Of a stretch of DNA of 64,000 nt, positions 9,434 to 19,678 are shown in pieces. The stretch is from Bradyrhizobium cajani (GTDB lineage: Bacteria; Pseudomonadota; Alphaproteobacteria; Rhizobiales; Xanthobacteraceae): NCBI RefSeq assembly GCF_009759665.1, contig NZ_WQNE01000006.1, positions 1 to 64,000 on the forward strand, read 5' to 3'. Position 1 is the stretch's first letter. Each line of letters opens with the position of its first letter. The position numbers and the translations under genes are program-made. Under the pieces are notes generated by a model. The model was not told the origin of the DNA, made no database searches, and saw nothing but the letters and a program-made list of their open reading frames with translations.

Positions 9434-9871
9434 TCTCGCCTCCTGTCAGACATTTAATCTGGAAGCCCTGCTGCCCTCTGACCACGGCACCACGTCCGCA
9501 CCAACGGTGCGGTCTTCCGGCGGCCTGTCTTCCTGGTGCTTGCAGCCATCAAGTGACTGATGTGCGACTGCCTCGCGAAGCATTACTTTCCGCAGAAAGC
9601 CTCGCTGAGAATTTGCTCAAAATAATGGATTTATCTAATCGTGATTAACGCAATTCGCTCGACATTTCGGTCAAATGCTGCGCTTTTCTTGGCTAGCCCG
9701 CAGGATTGCTGCGGCAGCCGGATCGGGAGCGCTTAAAGCAAGTGCTTAAAGCACGATCAGCCTGCGAGCAGAGTGTGCTGCATTCTCGTTGCACTATCAG
9801 GCGGCAGCAATACGGACATTTTGTCTTGCATGATCCTCTCACTGCAGACGATTAAAACACGCCGATGCAGC
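9434..9871. other. Region downstream of bioA
   Basis: No gene recognised. bioZ, which follows bioA in some rhizobial bio operons, is absent. A short duplicated motif (GCTTAAAGCA-type) occurs around 9731-9752. Confidence 0.5.
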
Positions 9872-11137
9872 TCACATCAGCAAGTCAGCAGCGTCACGTA
9901 TTGCAGCATAGATCTCATCAAGGTCGCCGGCCGTAACGCAGTAAGGCGGCATCACATAGATCGTGTTACCGAGTGGGCGTAACAGCAGATTCCGCGCTTG
10001 GAAGAAAGCCAAAAGCTTCAGCCCGATGTCCGCCAGATAGCCAGCATCGCTCGTGCTGAGTTCAAGCGCTGTGACTGTTCCTGTACGTCGGACGTTTGCG
10101 AACCGTGAATCGGTGCGGAATGGCGCGAGTGCCTGTTCTTGCATGCTGGCTAAGGATGCCAGCCGCCGGCGATATTCCTCGTCCTGCCACAGCTCCAGAT
10201 TTGCCTTGGCGGCGGCACAAGCCACTGGATTGGCTGTATATGAGCTCGAATGAAAAAACGTACGCGTGCGATCTTCAGAATAATGCGCATCAAAAATATC
10301 GGCACGACAGAGTGTGACGGCGAGCGGCAGCGCCCCAGCCGTGAGGCCTTTCGAATAGCAGGCAATATCGGGCGTGACACCGGCCTGCTCACACGCAAAC
10401 AAGGTACCCGTCCGGCCCCACCCGGTCATGACCTCGTCCGCAATGAACAGGACGTCGAAGGCTTCGCAGATCCGCTTCATCTCTCTTAGCACCGAGGGAG
10501 AATACATCAGCATTCCACCGGCGCCCAATATCAGGGGCTCCACGATAAAGGCTGCGGGATGCTCGCTTCGGCACGCGTTTTCAAGCGCATCGAGCGTTAT
10601 TTGCTCACGATCTCTTGCCGGGAACGGAATCGAGGTCACCTCGAACATCAGCGCCCCGTAGGCCGCATTGAAGACGCCACGGCTACCTACCGACATCGCC
10701 CCGATCGTGTCGCCATGGTACGAGTGCTGCATCACCACAATTTGGGTTCGCTGTCTTCCGGTGTTGTGCCAGTAGCCGAGCGCCATTTTCAGCGCGACTT
10801 CGACGCTGGTCGACCCGCTATCGGAGAAGAACACATGCTCCAGCGCCGAGGAGGTGACCTTCAATAGTTCCGTCGCAACTTGCTCAGCCGGATCGTGAGT
10901 GTATCCGGCGAAGATGACCTGATCGAGCTTGCCTGCCTGTTCCCGAATCGCGTTAACGATGCATGGATGGCAATGGCCGTGGGTCACGACCCACCAGGAA
11001 GAGATTGCATCGATAAGGCGTCGGCCATCTTCGGTGTAGAGATAAGCCCCCTCCCCCCGCAGCACCTTCGTCATGTCCCGCTGTAGAGCATGTTGCGTGA
11101 ACGGGTGCCAGATCGGCGACCTCTTGGCTATCTTCAT
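9872..11137 (-). CDS. bioA: Adenosylmethionine-8-amino-7-oxononanoate aminotransferase
   Basis: A 421-residue class III PLP aminotransferase that converts KAPA to DAPA in biotin synthesis, using S-adenosylmethionine as amino donor. Motifs: [13 protein letters not shown] near the N-terminus, [29 protein letters not shown], and the PLP lysine in CYSKGLTAG. Its ATG overlaps the bioD stop by 4 nt (ATGA). It is the last gene of the leftward bioB-panD-bioF-bioD-bioA operon. Confidence 0.96.
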   Translation of the reverse strand: MKIAKRSPIWHPFTQHALQRDMTKVLRGEGAYLYTEDGRRLIDAISSWWVVTHGHCHPCIVNAIREQAGKLDQVIFAGYTHDPAEQVATELLKVTSSALEHVFFSDSGSTSVEVALKMALGYWHNTGRQRTQIVVMQHSYHGDTIGAMSVGSRGVFNAAYGALMFEVTSIPFPARDREQITLDALENACRSEHPAAFIVEPLILGAGGMLMYSPSVLREMKRICEAFDVLFIADEVMTGWGRTGTLFACEQAGVTPDIACYSKGLTAGALPLAVTLCRADIFDAHYSEDRTRTFFHSSSYTANPVACAAAKANLELWQDEEYRRRLASLASMQEQALAPFRTDSRFANVRRTGTVTALELSTSDAGYLADIGLKLLAFFQARNLLLRPLGNTIYVMPPYCVTAGDLDEIYAAIRDAADLLM

Positions 11138-11772
11138 AGGTTCAGGAAATCACTGCTAACAAAGGAGTCTTTAAAAGCGGCCTGCAGCCTTTCGTCCGTG
11201 AGGGGAAAAAGCCACGGGAGCCGCCCCAACCAACGCACTCTCCCCATCTCGCAAATCGCGCTTTCAGTTTCGGCGTTTCTTTCGCCAATGAACGCAATTC
11301 CAAGGATTCGAATCTGACGCTTCCGCAGTGCCTCTATGGAGAGCAGGGAGTGATTGATTGTGCCCAGTCCCGTCCTTGCGCAAAGCACGACGGGAAGCTG
11401 CCAGCGCTCGAAAATGTCGATGTAAAGAGTGCGCGCTGTCAGCGGCACCATGAGTCCGCCGGCGCCCTCGATTACGAGTTGCCGTTCGCCGCTGTCCGGC
11501 AGTCGAAGCGTCTCTGTATCTACGCGAATGCCGTCGATCTCCGCAGAGTAATGGGGCGACGCAGGCGTCCGAAGTCGATAGAGCTCGGGGACAATGCGAT
11601 CGGACGAGAGGCCGCCGAGGCGACGGACGCACTCGGAGTCGGTCTCTTGTTCGAGTCCAGCCTGGACCGGCTTCCAGTAATTCGCGCCGAGAAGGCCGGC
11701 GAGCCCTGCGGAAAATACCGTTTTGCCGACCCCGGTGTCCGTACCAGTCACGACGATCCGCTTATTCATCAA
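11134..11772 (-). CDS. bioD: Dethiobiotin synthetase
   Basis: A 212-residue P-loop enzyme that closes the ureido ring of dethiobiotin from DAPA, CO2 and ATP. The Walker-type loop GTDTGVGKT lies at residues 8-16, followed by YWKPVQAG and [11 protein letters not shown]. It overlaps bioF upstream and bioA downstream by 4 nt each, showing tight translational coupling. Confidence 0.95.
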   Translation of the reverse strand: MMNKRIVVTGTDTGVGKTVFSAGLAGLLGANYWKPVQAGLEQETDSECVRRLGGLSSDRIVPELYRLRTPASPHYSAEIDGIRVDTETLRLPDSGERQLVIEGAGGLMVPLTARTLYIDIFERWQLPVVLCARTGLGTINHSLLSIEALRKRQIRILGIAFIGERNAETESAICEMGRVRWLGRLPWLFPLTDERLQAAFKDSFVSSDFLNL

Positions 11773-12920
11773 ATTGAGCCCCTCGTCACCTCAACCAGCG
11801 CATCGAGCATTGCGCGCACGTCCGCTTCCCCGACATTGAGCGTCAACGAAATTCGCAAGCGGGCAGTGCCTGCAGGGACGGTTGGCGGCCGAATTCCGCG
11901 GATATCGAAGCCGCGCGCCTGCAGAGCAGAGGCAAGTCGCATTGCATGAGCATTGTCACCTACGATGTACGGCACGATCTGAGAGGTCGATGGTGTGCGC
12001 AAACCGAGCGAGGTGATCTGCCGATGCGCAAACGCGACGAGTTTGGCCAGCCGTCGCTGCCGCTCCGGCTCTTTCTGCAGGACGAGGAGTGCCTCTCGAA
12101 CGGCAACCGCCATCAATGGTGATGGAGCGGTGGCAAAAATAAACGGACGGCAGCGGTTGACCATGAAATCGCGCAAGATGCCGGAGGCCGTAACAAGTGC
12201 ACCCGCCGCACCGAGCGCTTTGCCGCAGGTATGAACGACAATCAGATTTTCACGCCTGTCATAAGGGGCCGTGAGCCCTCGTCCCTGATGCCCGTAAGCG
12301 CCTGTGGCATGAGCCTCATCCACGATCAGAAAGGCGTCTTGGCGATCGGCGATTGCCACCAGCTCTTCGAGTGGAGCGAAGTCGCCATCCATACTGTAGA
12401 GACTTTCCGCCACAATCCAGACGCGGCCCGCCCCACCTTTGGTTCGCCAGTCGCGAATTGCGTCTTCGACCGACTGGGGATCATTGTGCGCGTGAATTCG
12501 ACACTCTGCGCGGCCGGCCCGCGCCCCCTCGTGAATACTAGCGTGCACGAGCGAATCGAGAACTAGCAGATCGCCGCGCTGCGGCAGCGTTGTCAGGAGG
12601 GCAAAATTTGCGATATAGCCGCCTCCAAAGAAAAGGGCGGCCTCCGCGCCAAAGAACTGACCCGCTTCCGTTTCGAGCCGTTCATGCTCCTCGCAATTGC
12701 CGCGCAGCAGCCGCGACCCGCCGGCTCCAACCGGAGTGCCCGCCTCGAGCGCGGCGATCACCGCCTTTTTGATGCGCGGGTCGCTCCCGAGTGCGAGATA
12801 GTCGTTGGATGCGAAATCGATCCCCACGCGCGGCTTGAGGCAGCGCAGCCGTTTATCTTCGTTCAAGCCATTCAACGCTGCGACGTAGGGACTAAGTCTA
12901 GCTGTTTGGATTGACCGCAT
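11769..12920 (-). CDS. bioF: 8-amino-7-oxononanoate synthase
   Basis: A 383-residue alpha-oxoamine synthase that joins pimeloyl-thioester with L-alanine to give KAPA. Motifs: [47 protein letters not shown], and the PLP lysine in [12 protein letters not shown]. The stop overlaps the bioD start. The pimeloyl supply gene (bioZ, bioC/H or bioI) is not in this window. Confidence 0.95.
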   Translation of the reverse strand: MRSIQTARLSPYVAALNGLNEDKRLRCLKPRVGIDFASNDYLALGSDPRIKKAVIAALEAGTPVGAGGSRLLRGNCEEHERLETEAGQFFGAEAALFFGGGYIANFALLTTLPQRGDLLVLDSLVHASIHEGARAGRAECRIHAHNDPQSVEDAIRDWRTKGGAGRVWIVAESLYSMDGDFAPLEELVAIADRQDAFLIVDEAHATGAYGHQGRGLTAPYDRRENLIVVHTCGKALGAAGALVTASGILRDFMVNRCRPFIFATAPSPLMAVAVREALLVLQKEPERQRRLAKLVAFAHRQITSLGLRTPSTSQIVPYIVGDNAHAMRLASALQARGFDIRGIRPPTVPAGTARLRISLTLNVGEADVRAMLDALVEVTRGSI

Positions 12921-12997
12921 TCACCACTCTCACCGATCGCATCAAACTACGCAGAAAATGCGTTGGCCGTTTAAGAAGGAAAGATGGCCCGTTAGGT

Positions 12998-13351
12998 TCA
13001 ACTTGCCAGGATGCGATTGTCTCCGTCCACACGCACAATGCGTGGCTTGAAGATCTTTGCTTCGGCCTCGTCGCATGAGGCATATGCAACGATGATGATC
13101 TTGTCTCCGGGCATCGCCAGCCGTGCGGCCGCACCGTTCAGGCTTATCGTGCCAGACCTCGGCGGCGCCTCGATCACGTAGGTGGCAAAGCGCGCTCCTG
13201 TTTCGACATTGTAGATTTCGACGCGCTCGTTGATCACCATTCCCGCTGCCTCCAGGAGCGCACGATCTATCGAGATCGAGCCTTCATAGTGCAGGTCAGC
13301 TTCGGTCACTGAGGCGCGATGGATTTTTCCCTTCATCAAAGTTATCTGCAT
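12998..13351 (-). CDS. panD: Aspartate 1-decarboxylase
   Basis: A 117-residue pyruvoyl enzyme making beta-alanine from aspartate for pantothenate. The self-cleavage site is visible as YEGSISID (G-S cleavage at about residues 24-25). The sequence [22 protein letters not shown] is also typical. It lies inside the bio operon between bioB and bioF, an arrangement also known from Mesorhizobium symbiosis islands. It supplies PanC, encoded to the left. Confidence 0.95.
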   Translation of the reverse strand: MQITLMKGKIHRASVTEADLHYEGSISIDRALLEAAGMVINERVEIYNVETGARFATYVIEAPPRSGTISLNGAAARLAMPGDKIIIVAYASCDEAEAKIFKPRIVRVDGDNRILAS

Positions 13352-13400
13352 TTCTCACCTAGGCTGGATGTAGGGCAACATTTTGCGGGCACTGCTTTCG

Positions 13401-14396
13401 TCAGGCGAGCCCGGACGTGATGCCGAGCCGGGCCAGCAGATGCGCATCGCGATCAACTTTCGGGTTTTTGGTGGTCAAGAGCACATCGCCGATGAATATT
13501 GAATTTGCGCCGGCCAAGAAGCAAAGCGCCTGCAATTCATCGGTTATGTATTGCCGCCCGGCGGACAAGCGAACCACACTCCTCGGCATCATGATCCGCG
13601 CGGTCGCCAGCAGCCGGACCAGGGCGATCGGATCGGGAGGCTCCGCGGTGTCTTCCACCGGCACGCCCTCGATCTTGTTCCACAGGTTGATCGGCACACT
13701 TTCGGGATGGCTGGGAAGGTTGGCGAGCAGCACGAGCATACCTAGGCGGTCCTCGACGCGCTCGCCCATCCCGATAATCCCGCCGCAGCAGATCTTAATG
13801 CCGGCATCGCGCACATGCGCCAGCGTATCGATGCGGTCCTGCAGGCTGCGGGTGGTGATGATCTTGCTGTAAAACTCGGGCGATGTGTCGACGTTGTGAT
13901 TGTAGAAGTCAAGGCCGGCCTCGGCGAGGCGCGCGGCCTGCTTCGGCGTCAGCATGCCCAGCGTGACGCACGTTTCCATGCCGAGTCCTTTGACCGCGTT
14001 GACCATGTCGCAGACGGAATCAAGATCGCGATCTTTTGGCGTGCGCCAGGCCGCGGCCATGCAGAAGCGCGTGGCGCCGGCATCCTTCGCGCGCTGCGCA
14101 ATCGCAATCACATCTGGGCAACGCATCAGACGGGTGGCTTTCAGCCCGGTCTCGTAATACGCGCTTTGCGAGCAATAGCCGCAGTCTTCCGGACAGCCGC
14201 CGGTCTTGATGCTGAGCAGGCTCGCGGTTTCGACGTGGTTTGGATCGAAGTTCTTGCGATGAGCGCGCTGCGCCTGAAGCATCAGGTCGGCAAAAGGAAG
14301 GTCGTAGAGCGCCTTAGCCTCTTCGACGTTCCAATTGTTACGAACCTGCGCCCTGTTGCTTGCTTCCTTCCGCTGGACTTGCGCCGCAGCATCCAT
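13401..14396 (-). CDS. bioB: Biotin synthase
   Basis: A 331-residue radical-SAM enzyme inserting sulfur into dethiobiotin. The CxxxCxxC cluster is in [37 protein letters not shown] and SAGRQYI are further BioB hallmarks. It is the first gene of the leftward operon. The start ATG (14394-14396) lies just downstream of two palindromes of BioR type, which implies repression by the divergent GntR regulator. Confidence 0.97.
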   Translation of the reverse strand: MDAAAQVQRKEASNRAQVRNNWNVEEAKALYDLPFADLMLQAQRAHRKNFDPNHVETASLLSIKTGGCPEDCGYCSQSAYYETGLKATRLMRCPDVIAIAQRAKDAGATRFCMAAAWRTPKDRDLDSVCDMVNAVKGLGMETCVTLGMLTPKQAARLAEAGLDFYNHNVDTSPEFYSKIITTRSLQDRIDTLAHVRDAGIKICCGGIIGMGERVEDRLGMLVLLANLPSHPESVPINLWNKIEGVPVEDTAEPPDPIALVRLLATARIMMPRSVVRLSAGRQYITDELQALCFLAGANSIFIGDVLLTTKNPKVDRDAHLLARLGITSGLA

Positions 14397-14414
14397 AACC
14401 CAACCCCGTCCAAT

Positions 14415-14424
14415 TGTAGATAAT
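14415..14424. promoter_or_regulatory. BioR-type half-conserved operator
   Basis: TGTAGATAAT, close to the TTATAGATAA-type BioR palindrome, 19-28 nt before the bioB ATG. Confidence 0.55.
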
Positions 14425-14432
14425 CGCGTGAA

Positions 14433-14442
14433 TTATCTATAG
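14433..14442. promoter_or_regulatory. BioR-type operator in bioB upstream region
   Basis: TTATCTATAG matches the known BioR box (TTATCTATAA-type palindrome) at 9 of 10 positions. It lies in the divergent bioB-bioR intergenic region. Confidence 0.75.
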
Positions 14443-14498
14443 TCATTGCTCTCGAAGAGATGCTAATCGAGCTGCCTCGCAAATGCACCGGTTATTGC

Positions 14499-14513
14499 GG
14501 TAGATAATCTATG
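14499..14513. promoter_or_regulatory. BioR-type operator overlapping the bioR start codon
   Basis: GGTAGATAATCTATG contains TAGATAATCTA, a symmetric TAGAT/ATCTA pair, and its last three bases are the bioR ATG. This placement suggests autoregulation. No Shine-Dalgarno precedes this ATG, so bioR may be read from a leaderless or very short leader mRNA. Confidence 0.6.
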
Positions 14514-15146
14514 ATCACTGCTGACAACGTTACGACGGTGGCGCGCATCGCGGACTCAATCGCTGAGCGCATTATCAGCGGCGCCTTAGAGCCAGACGCG
14601 CCACTCCGTCAGGATCACGTTGCACGAGAATTCAACTCCAGCCACGTCCCCGTGCGCGAGGCCTTTCGGCAGTTGCAGGCACAACATCTTGTTGTCGCTG
14701 TGCCGCGTCGCGGTGTTCGGGTTGCCCCGCTCGATACCCGTTCAGTGAAGGAGATCGCCGAAATGCGCGCCGCGCTCGAAGTGGTGGCATTGCGGCATTC
14801 GGCGCCAAGGCTCACGACAGCTCATTTGGCTCGGATCGAGCTCGCCTTGATCGAAGGAGACAATGCAAAGACGATCGAGGAGTTTGAGACGGCCAACCGC
14901 GCCTTTCACCAAGCCTTGGTCGCGCCGTGTGGAATGCCGCGTCTGCTCGCGAGCCTCGATGGACTGCAGCTTGCCAATTCTCGATTGGTGTTCGCGATGG
15001 CGCGGACGGTGGGCTGGCGACCGCGCTCCAATCAAGATCACCGCCTGATTCTGCAAGCCTTGCGAACGCGCAACATCGATCAAGCCTGTAACCTGCTTAC
15101 GCGGCACATCCAAACCATTGAGCGCCTTACCCTTCCGGCGTCCTAA
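14511..15146 (+). CDS. bioR: GntR-family biotin regulator
   Basis: A 211-residue FadR-type GntR regulator. An N-terminal winged helix is seen in ADSIAERIISGALEPDAPLR and SHVPVREAFRQLQAQ, and an all-helical FCD ligand domain fills the C-terminal two-thirds. BioR proteins of alphaproteobacteria repress bio genes through TTATNNATAA-like boxes, and such boxes sit between this gene and bioB. Divergent placement plus the boxes make the assignment strong. If the operator overlaps its start codon as it appears, it also represses itself. Confidence 0.88.
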   Translation: MITADNVTTVARIADSIAERIISGALEPDAPLRQDHVAREFNSSHVPVREAFRQLQAQHLVVAVPRRGVRVAPLDTRSVKEIAEMRAALEVVALRHSAPRLTTAHLARIELALIEGDNAKTIEEFETANRAFHQALVAPCGMPRLLASLDGLQLANSRLVFAMARTVGWRPRSNQDHRLILQALRTRNIDQACNLLTRHIQTIERLTLPAS

Positions 15147-15282
15147 GCAGATCTGGCAAGCTTCATTGCGGATCGCCGACGATCGCAAGCGACGATCATG
15201 CGGCAAGCGACGAGCCTCATTGCAACGCACTCTATTCCCAGATAGTTATGCCACCCCGCTAGCGACATCTCCACGGACGGCC

Positions 15283-15600
15283 ATGATTCGTCACATCGTC
15301 TTCTTCAGCGCCAAGGACGAGGCGCATATCGATCAGATCATCGAAGGTCTTTCGCTTCTCACCACGATACCACATGCGCGCCGGCTTGAGGTTGCCCGCA
15401 ACCGCAAGACCGATCAACTCGGCAACGATATCGACATCGTGGTCTATGGTGAGTTCGACAGCGAGGCGGAGCTCGCAGCGTACAAAGCGCACGATCGCTA
15501 CCAGGAATCGATTAAACGGGTCCGACCTCTCCGCGAGCTGCGGTTCGCGGCCGACTACAATGTATCAATAGATACCCCTTTCGCCTCCACGGCAGGATGA
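15283..15600 (+). CDS. Dabb (stress-responsive A/B barrel) domain protein
   Basis: A 105-residue protein from ATG 15283, beginning MIRHIVFFSAKDEAHIDQI. The opening IRHIVFF and the later DIVVYGEFDSEAELAAYKAH pattern are typical of the Dabb ferredoxin-like dimeric barrel. The frame is open upstream to 15118, but the fold starts here. Members include small enzymes and stress proteins, so the role is not predictable. It sits between bioR and pabB on the same strand, about 140 nt from each. Confidence 0.7.
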   Translation: MIRHIVFFSAKDEAHIDQIIEGLSLLTTIPHARRLEVARNRKTDQLGNDIDIVVYGEFDSEAELAAYKAHDRYQESIKRVRPLRELRFAADYNVSIDTPFASTAG

Positions 15601-15739
15601 TCCAGGTGATGCCGGAGCAAAAAGTCCAGCGCCGGGTTAACTTGGCAATGGACCTCAAGTTTCGGGCCATCGCAGACAAGCGTCATTCTCATCGGGTGGG
15701 GCAACTGATGATACAGCACTCTTACGACGTCAGCCGCCG

Positions 15740-17149
15740 GTGACCGATAACCCGATGTACGTTCGCGAGTTGCAGTGGCTCGAACCTGTCACAGCGATGC
15801 GACATCTTGGGCATCAATCGCATCTCACGTTTCTCGATAGCGCAGCAAGGCACGAGCTGCTTGGGCGTTACTCATATCTAACGTGCGACCCGTTCGGCAC
15901 CTACAAGGTCGCGAACGGCCAAGCCAGTTGGAACGGACTGACTCTCGAGGCCGATCCATGGAAGGTCCTTCGCATGCTACTCGCGAAGTACCCGCAAGAG
16001 GACTGTCCCGATCTCCCACCGTTCCAGGGAGGAGCGGCAGGCTACTTTGCCTACGACATGAACAGAACATTGGAGCGATTGTCTGCGCCCGCAAATGCCG
16101 GTTTGGGTTTGCCCCAGTCCACCCTGCATTTCTACGACGTGGTCATCAGCTTCGACCGCCGGGATAACAAATGCTGGATCGTCTCGACCGGCTGGCCGGA
16201 GCAGGATCGCGTGCGACGGAGCGAACGAGCGCGTCGTCGAGCCGACGAGTTTGCAACATTGCTTGCCGGTCCAAAGGCGCCACAGAAGGATTGTCCCAGC
16301 AAAGCGGGCGCATGGCGCTCGAACTTCAGCCGCGAGGGCTACATTGCGGCGGTACAACGCGTGATCGACTTAATCCTGGCGGGTGACGTGTTCCAGACGA
16401 ATATTGCGCAGCGTTTCAGTGCCCGCCTGTCGACCTCGTTTGATCCGCTCGCCTTCTATTGCCAGCTACGATCATTGAATCCGGCGCCTTTTGCGGCCCT
16501 GCTGCGATGGGGAAAGCTGACCATCGCATCAAGCTCGCCGGAACGATTCGTGAAGCTTGAGGGGCGACAAGTCGAGACACGACCGATCAAGGGCACGATC
16601 GCGCGTTCGCCTGATTCCAAGGAAGACTACCGCCGTGCGGCTGTTCTCCTCGCTTCCGAGAAGGATCATGCCGAGAACACGATGATTGTCGACCTTTTGC
16701 GTAACGATCTGTCACGCGTTTGCACTGCCCATTCGGTCGAGGTTCCGGCCCTGTGCAATCTCGAGTCCTATGCCTCGGTGCACCATCTCGTGTCGATCGT
16801 TACGGGGACACTTGCCGGAGACGAAGACGCCGTTAGCCTGCTCCGTGCTTGCTTTCCCGGTGGCTCCATTACGGGAGCGCCAAAGCTGCGTTCGATGGAA
16901 ATTATTACAGAAATCGAGCGCATAGCGCGAGAGGTCTATTGCGGGGCGATCGGCTTCATCGGCTTCAACGGGCACATGGACACGAGTATTGCGATCCGCA
17001 CTGTCACGATCGATGGCGACCTGGCTTTGTTTCATGCGGGCGGTGGTATAACGGCCCTGTCGGAGCCCGAGGCCGAATACGAGGAAACGCTCGCCAAGGC
17101 AGAGCGAATCTTTGATGCATTTGGTTGTGAACCAGCTGGTGCTTTTTGA
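15740..17149 (+). CDS. pabB: Aminodeoxychorismate synthase component I
   Basis: A 469-residue chorismate-binding enzyme. Signature segments: RPIKGT at residues 280-285, AENTMIVDLLRNDLSRVC, and GGSITGAPKLRSMEII. The lysine in PIKGT (K283) is the hallmark of PabB; anthranilate synthase TrpE has alanine there (PIAGT). PabB with PabA converts chorismate to 4-amino-4-deoxychorismate, the precursor of p-aminobenzoate and folate. No pabC lyase is in the window. Its TGA stop overlaps the TTG start of pabA, so subunit synthesis is coupled. Confidence 0.9.
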   Translation: MTDNPMYVRELQWLEPVTAMRHLGHQSHLTFLDSAARHELLGRYSYLTCDPFGTYKVANGQASWNGLTLEADPWKVLRMLLAKYPQEDCPDLPPFQGGAAGYFAYDMNRTLERLSAPANAGLGLPQSTLHFYDVVISFDRRDNKCWIVSTGWPEQDRVRRSERARRRADEFATLLAGPKAPQKDCPSKAGAWRSNFSREGYIAAVQRVIDLILAGDVFQTNIAQRFSARLSTSFDPLAFYCQLRSLNPAPFAALLRWGKLTIASSSPERFVKLEGRQVETRPIKGTIARSPDSKEDYRRAAVLLASEKDHAENTMIVDLLRNDLSRVCTAHSVEVPALCNLESYASVHHLVSIVTGTLAGDEDAVSLLRACFPGGSITGAPKLRSMEIITEIERIAREVYCGAIGFIGFNGHMDTSIAIRTVTIDGDLALFHAGGGITALSEPEAEYEETLAKAERIFDAFGCEPAGAF

Positions 17150-17742
17150 TTATCATCATCGATAATTACGATTCCTTCGTTTTCAACATTGCCCGCTATT
17201 TCCACAAGCTCGGTGAAGCAACGGAAGTGATCCGAAACGACGCTATCAGCATCAGCGAGCTCGTTGGTCTCAAACCGCGCGCGGTGGTGATATCGCCCGG
17301 CCCCTGCACCCCAACTGAGGCAGGAATATCGACAGCAGTGGTCCGCGAACTTTCAGGACGCGTACCAATTCTCGGCATCTGCCTTGGACATCAGTGTATT
17401 GGGAGCGTTTTCGGAGGACGGGTGGCGCGCGCGCAACGGCCCATGCACGGACGGCGCTCATCCGTTGCGCATGACGGCCGAGGGTTATTCAAGGGACTGC
17501 CAACCCCGCTTGACGTCGGACGCTACCATTCTCTCATCGTCGAGCTTGATCAGTCATGTGCGCAGAACCTCATAGTGACAGCGCGTTCGGAGGAAGGCGA
17601 GATCATGGCCCTCACTCACGGCTATTATCCCACGTATGGGGTCCAGTTCCATCCGGAGTCGATCCTTACCTCACAGGGGCGCGTCCTGCTTATGAACTTC
17701 TTGCGACTGACAGAGCATTTCCAAAGCCACGCGGAGCAATGA
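17146..17742 (+). CDS. pabA: Aminodeoxychorismate synthase glutamine amidotransferase subunit
   Basis: A 198-residue class I glutamine amidotransferase delivering ammonia to PabB. Nucleophile C79 in GICLGHQ, catalytic His and Glu in QFHPES, and the N-terminal IIIIDNYDSFVFN are visible. The start is TTG at 17146 inside the pabB stop region (TTGA overlap). TrpG is nearly indistinguishable by sequence, so the assignment rests on the PabB partner. It could serve both enzymes. Confidence 0.9.
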   Translation: MIIIIDNYDSFVFNIARYFHKLGEATEVIRNDAISISELVGLKPRAVVISPGPCTPTEAGISTAVVRELSGRVPILGICLGHQCIGSVFGGRVARAQRPMHGRRSSVAHDGRGLFKGLPTPLDVGRYHSLIVELDQSCAQNLIVTARSEEGEIMALTHGYYPTYGVQFHPESILTSQGRVLLMNFLRLTEHFQSHAEQ

Positions 17743-17833
17743 GAGGCTCGGCTTGCCCATCAAGATGGTGGACCGTTGGTTTCCGACTTGGTTGGAAGGC
17801 GCAGCGGCATATGGCGCAGGCATTTTGTGGCAA

Positions 17834-18358
17834 TCAGCGCTGTTCCGTGCTCGGCTCCGCAGTTAGCGGCGCGCCTCCGACAGAAATCGGACCTTGCGGT
17901 TTCAAGGGCCGGACGCCTCTCTTGGCCGGCTTGGATGTGGTGCGCACCGATGGCGAAGAAGCAGCAGGAGCAGGAGCAGGAGCAGGAGAAGCAACAAGCG
18001 CCGGATTCTGCAGCTGCTCGATTCTTTGGGTCAGGGCTGCGATCTGATCCGAGATCCGCTTTACCTCGGCTTGCTGCGCACCGACGTTGCGATTGAGCTC
18101 GGCAATTTCATCGGCTGTCTTCTGCTGCCCCGATTGGATCCCTAAAAGGACGTCCCTATCTTCAGGTGACAAGCCAAGCGTCGGAGGCACGACTTCATGC
18201 GCCGACGGCGCCTCGGCAAACGTTTCGATATTCGCCCAAAAATAGACTCCTCCGGCGCAAAGAACGAGCAATACGGCTAGAAGAGCAAAGATCCACCGAA
18301 AGCCTTTCGACGGGACCGGCGGCAACTCAGATGCTTGGGATTGATCCGTCACAGCCAC
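17834..18358 (-). CDS. Membrane-anchored coiled-coil protein of unknown function
   Basis: A 174-residue protein with GTG start. After a short cytoplasmic leader there is one transmembrane helix (WIFALLAVLLVLCAGGVYFW, residues 22-41). A predicted periplasmic coiled coil follows (DEIAELNRNVGAQQAEVKRI... to RIEQLQN) and then a Pro/Ala-rich tail (VASPAPAPAPAAS). The layout resembles small rhizobial envelope proteins. It is convergent with pabA, about 90 nt apart. No family is recognised. Confidence 0.7.
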   Translation of the reverse strand: MAVTDQSQASELPPVPSKGFRWIFALLAVLLVLCAGGVYFWANIETFAEAPSAHEVVPPTLGLSPEDRDVLLGIQSGQQKTADEIAELNRNVGAQQAEVKRISDQIAALTQRIEQLQNPALVASPAPAPAPAASSPSVRTTSKPAKRGVRPLKPQGPISVGGAPLTAEPSTEQR

Positions 18359-19678
18359 ACCCCGCTCTCATCATCTCGATCTGCTTTGGTTGTTTTCGTT
18401 GCCGCGATAGCAGAAGATGGTCAAGAGCTGCCGCGAGCCGCAATCCCCGCTGCATCATTTTCAGCAATGTTGTCCCCAAAGCCGGGTCTTGATCGCGTCA
18501 GGGTTTTTACGAGCAACGCAGGTAAATAATAGGGGCCGGTAGAGGGCATTACCCGTGAAGCACATTCATGCCTGCTTGCTCTAGAGAGGGCCGCCTCACC
18601 GAAAGGCTGGGCACGTTGACTTTGGCGCAAAAATGCTGCGCAACCCATGCAAGAAGCGCGTGATGCGAGCCCAACCGTAAGACTAACTATATCGTTCGAT
18701 GGAGGGGGACTTGCGTTGTTAGTGGGCAACTGCACGAAGCCCAGCCAGGAGATCAGGTCGGCCGTTCAGAAACACCGGCACTATGCGAAAACGAAGCGGT
18801 TCGAGGATGGGGATCCCTACGGATGCCTGAGCAGATCATCTGCAACCGCCGGGCCTCCGTTTGTGGAAAACCATACCAACGTCCCTGTCCGGCTGCGTAC
18901 GTATTTGCGTGAGGTCTTGTAGAGATCCTAGCGCGCCAAAGGTCGACCACGGGATCTAAATGAACGCAAATGCGAGCAGACTAGAGCAAAGCAGCGCAAG
19001 GCCAGCGGCGGTCAGGGCCAACAGGCTGCCGGACACCATGTCATGATTGCGCATGAACCGTCCCTCATGGCGCCCGGAAGCAGCACGAGCGGGCGGCTGC
19101 CTTCGTGGTGAATAGCCAATCACCAGATTACTACTCAAATTCGCTGCACTATTCCTGCAGTCTGCAAGAGAAAATGCCTTTTTTAAGCGCGATCGTCCCG
19201 CTGTTCGGCGGCTGCCGGCGAGAACGAACGAGTATCAAAATTTGTGAGGTGTTTGCTGGCCAATAGGCCGTGAGATGCCCCGTAAGAGCCGCCCCTCCTC
19301 CAAGGCACAGGATGTGAGCCGTTTCATATTTGCGATATATCGTTTCGAGTAATCCTTGTTGCATGCGCGTTCTCCTAATCCTCCTCGCGGCTTTTACGAT
19401 CATGTTGGCGGCACGTGACCGGCGCCAAAATGGCTTCGTGCCACGCCCGACGGCATCCATGCCCCTGGTCGACGTGCCGTAACCCAGGCACGTGCCTCTG
19501 TCCGCAAACGACTTGACGCACTTCATTGGGCAACCACTCAGACCCATACTTGCGATCTGCACCGCTGCTGTAGGCAGCACATCTTCCGCCCTAGGGCGGG
19601 GACCGCCACGTCATTCTGTCATTGCGGAACTGGCGTAGCGGCACTTAAGTCCGGCAGCGCAGGCCCAAGCTCACGGAG
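18359..19678. other. 1.3 kb with no convincing gene except a tiny membrane peptide
   Basis: A minus-strand frame at 19149-19580 shows fragments that look protein-like (MQQGLLETIYRKYETAHILC), but no domain. The remainder is noise on all frames. Confidence 0.45.
18956..19054 (-). CDS. Possible 32-aa membrane peptide
   Basis: From ATG 19054 the frame gives MRNHDMVSGSLLALTAAGLA followed by more hydrophobic residues: one potential membrane helix of about 20 residues. GAGGGACGG lies just upstream as a plausible ribosome site. The same frame is open upstream to 19138. Too short to be certain. Confidence 0.3.
   Translation of the reverse strand: MRNHDMVSGSLLALTAAGLALLCSSLLAFAFI

Noticed and set aside
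9434..9871. bioZ expected after bioA
   Set aside because: No ketoacyl-synthase III motif in this interval or nearby.
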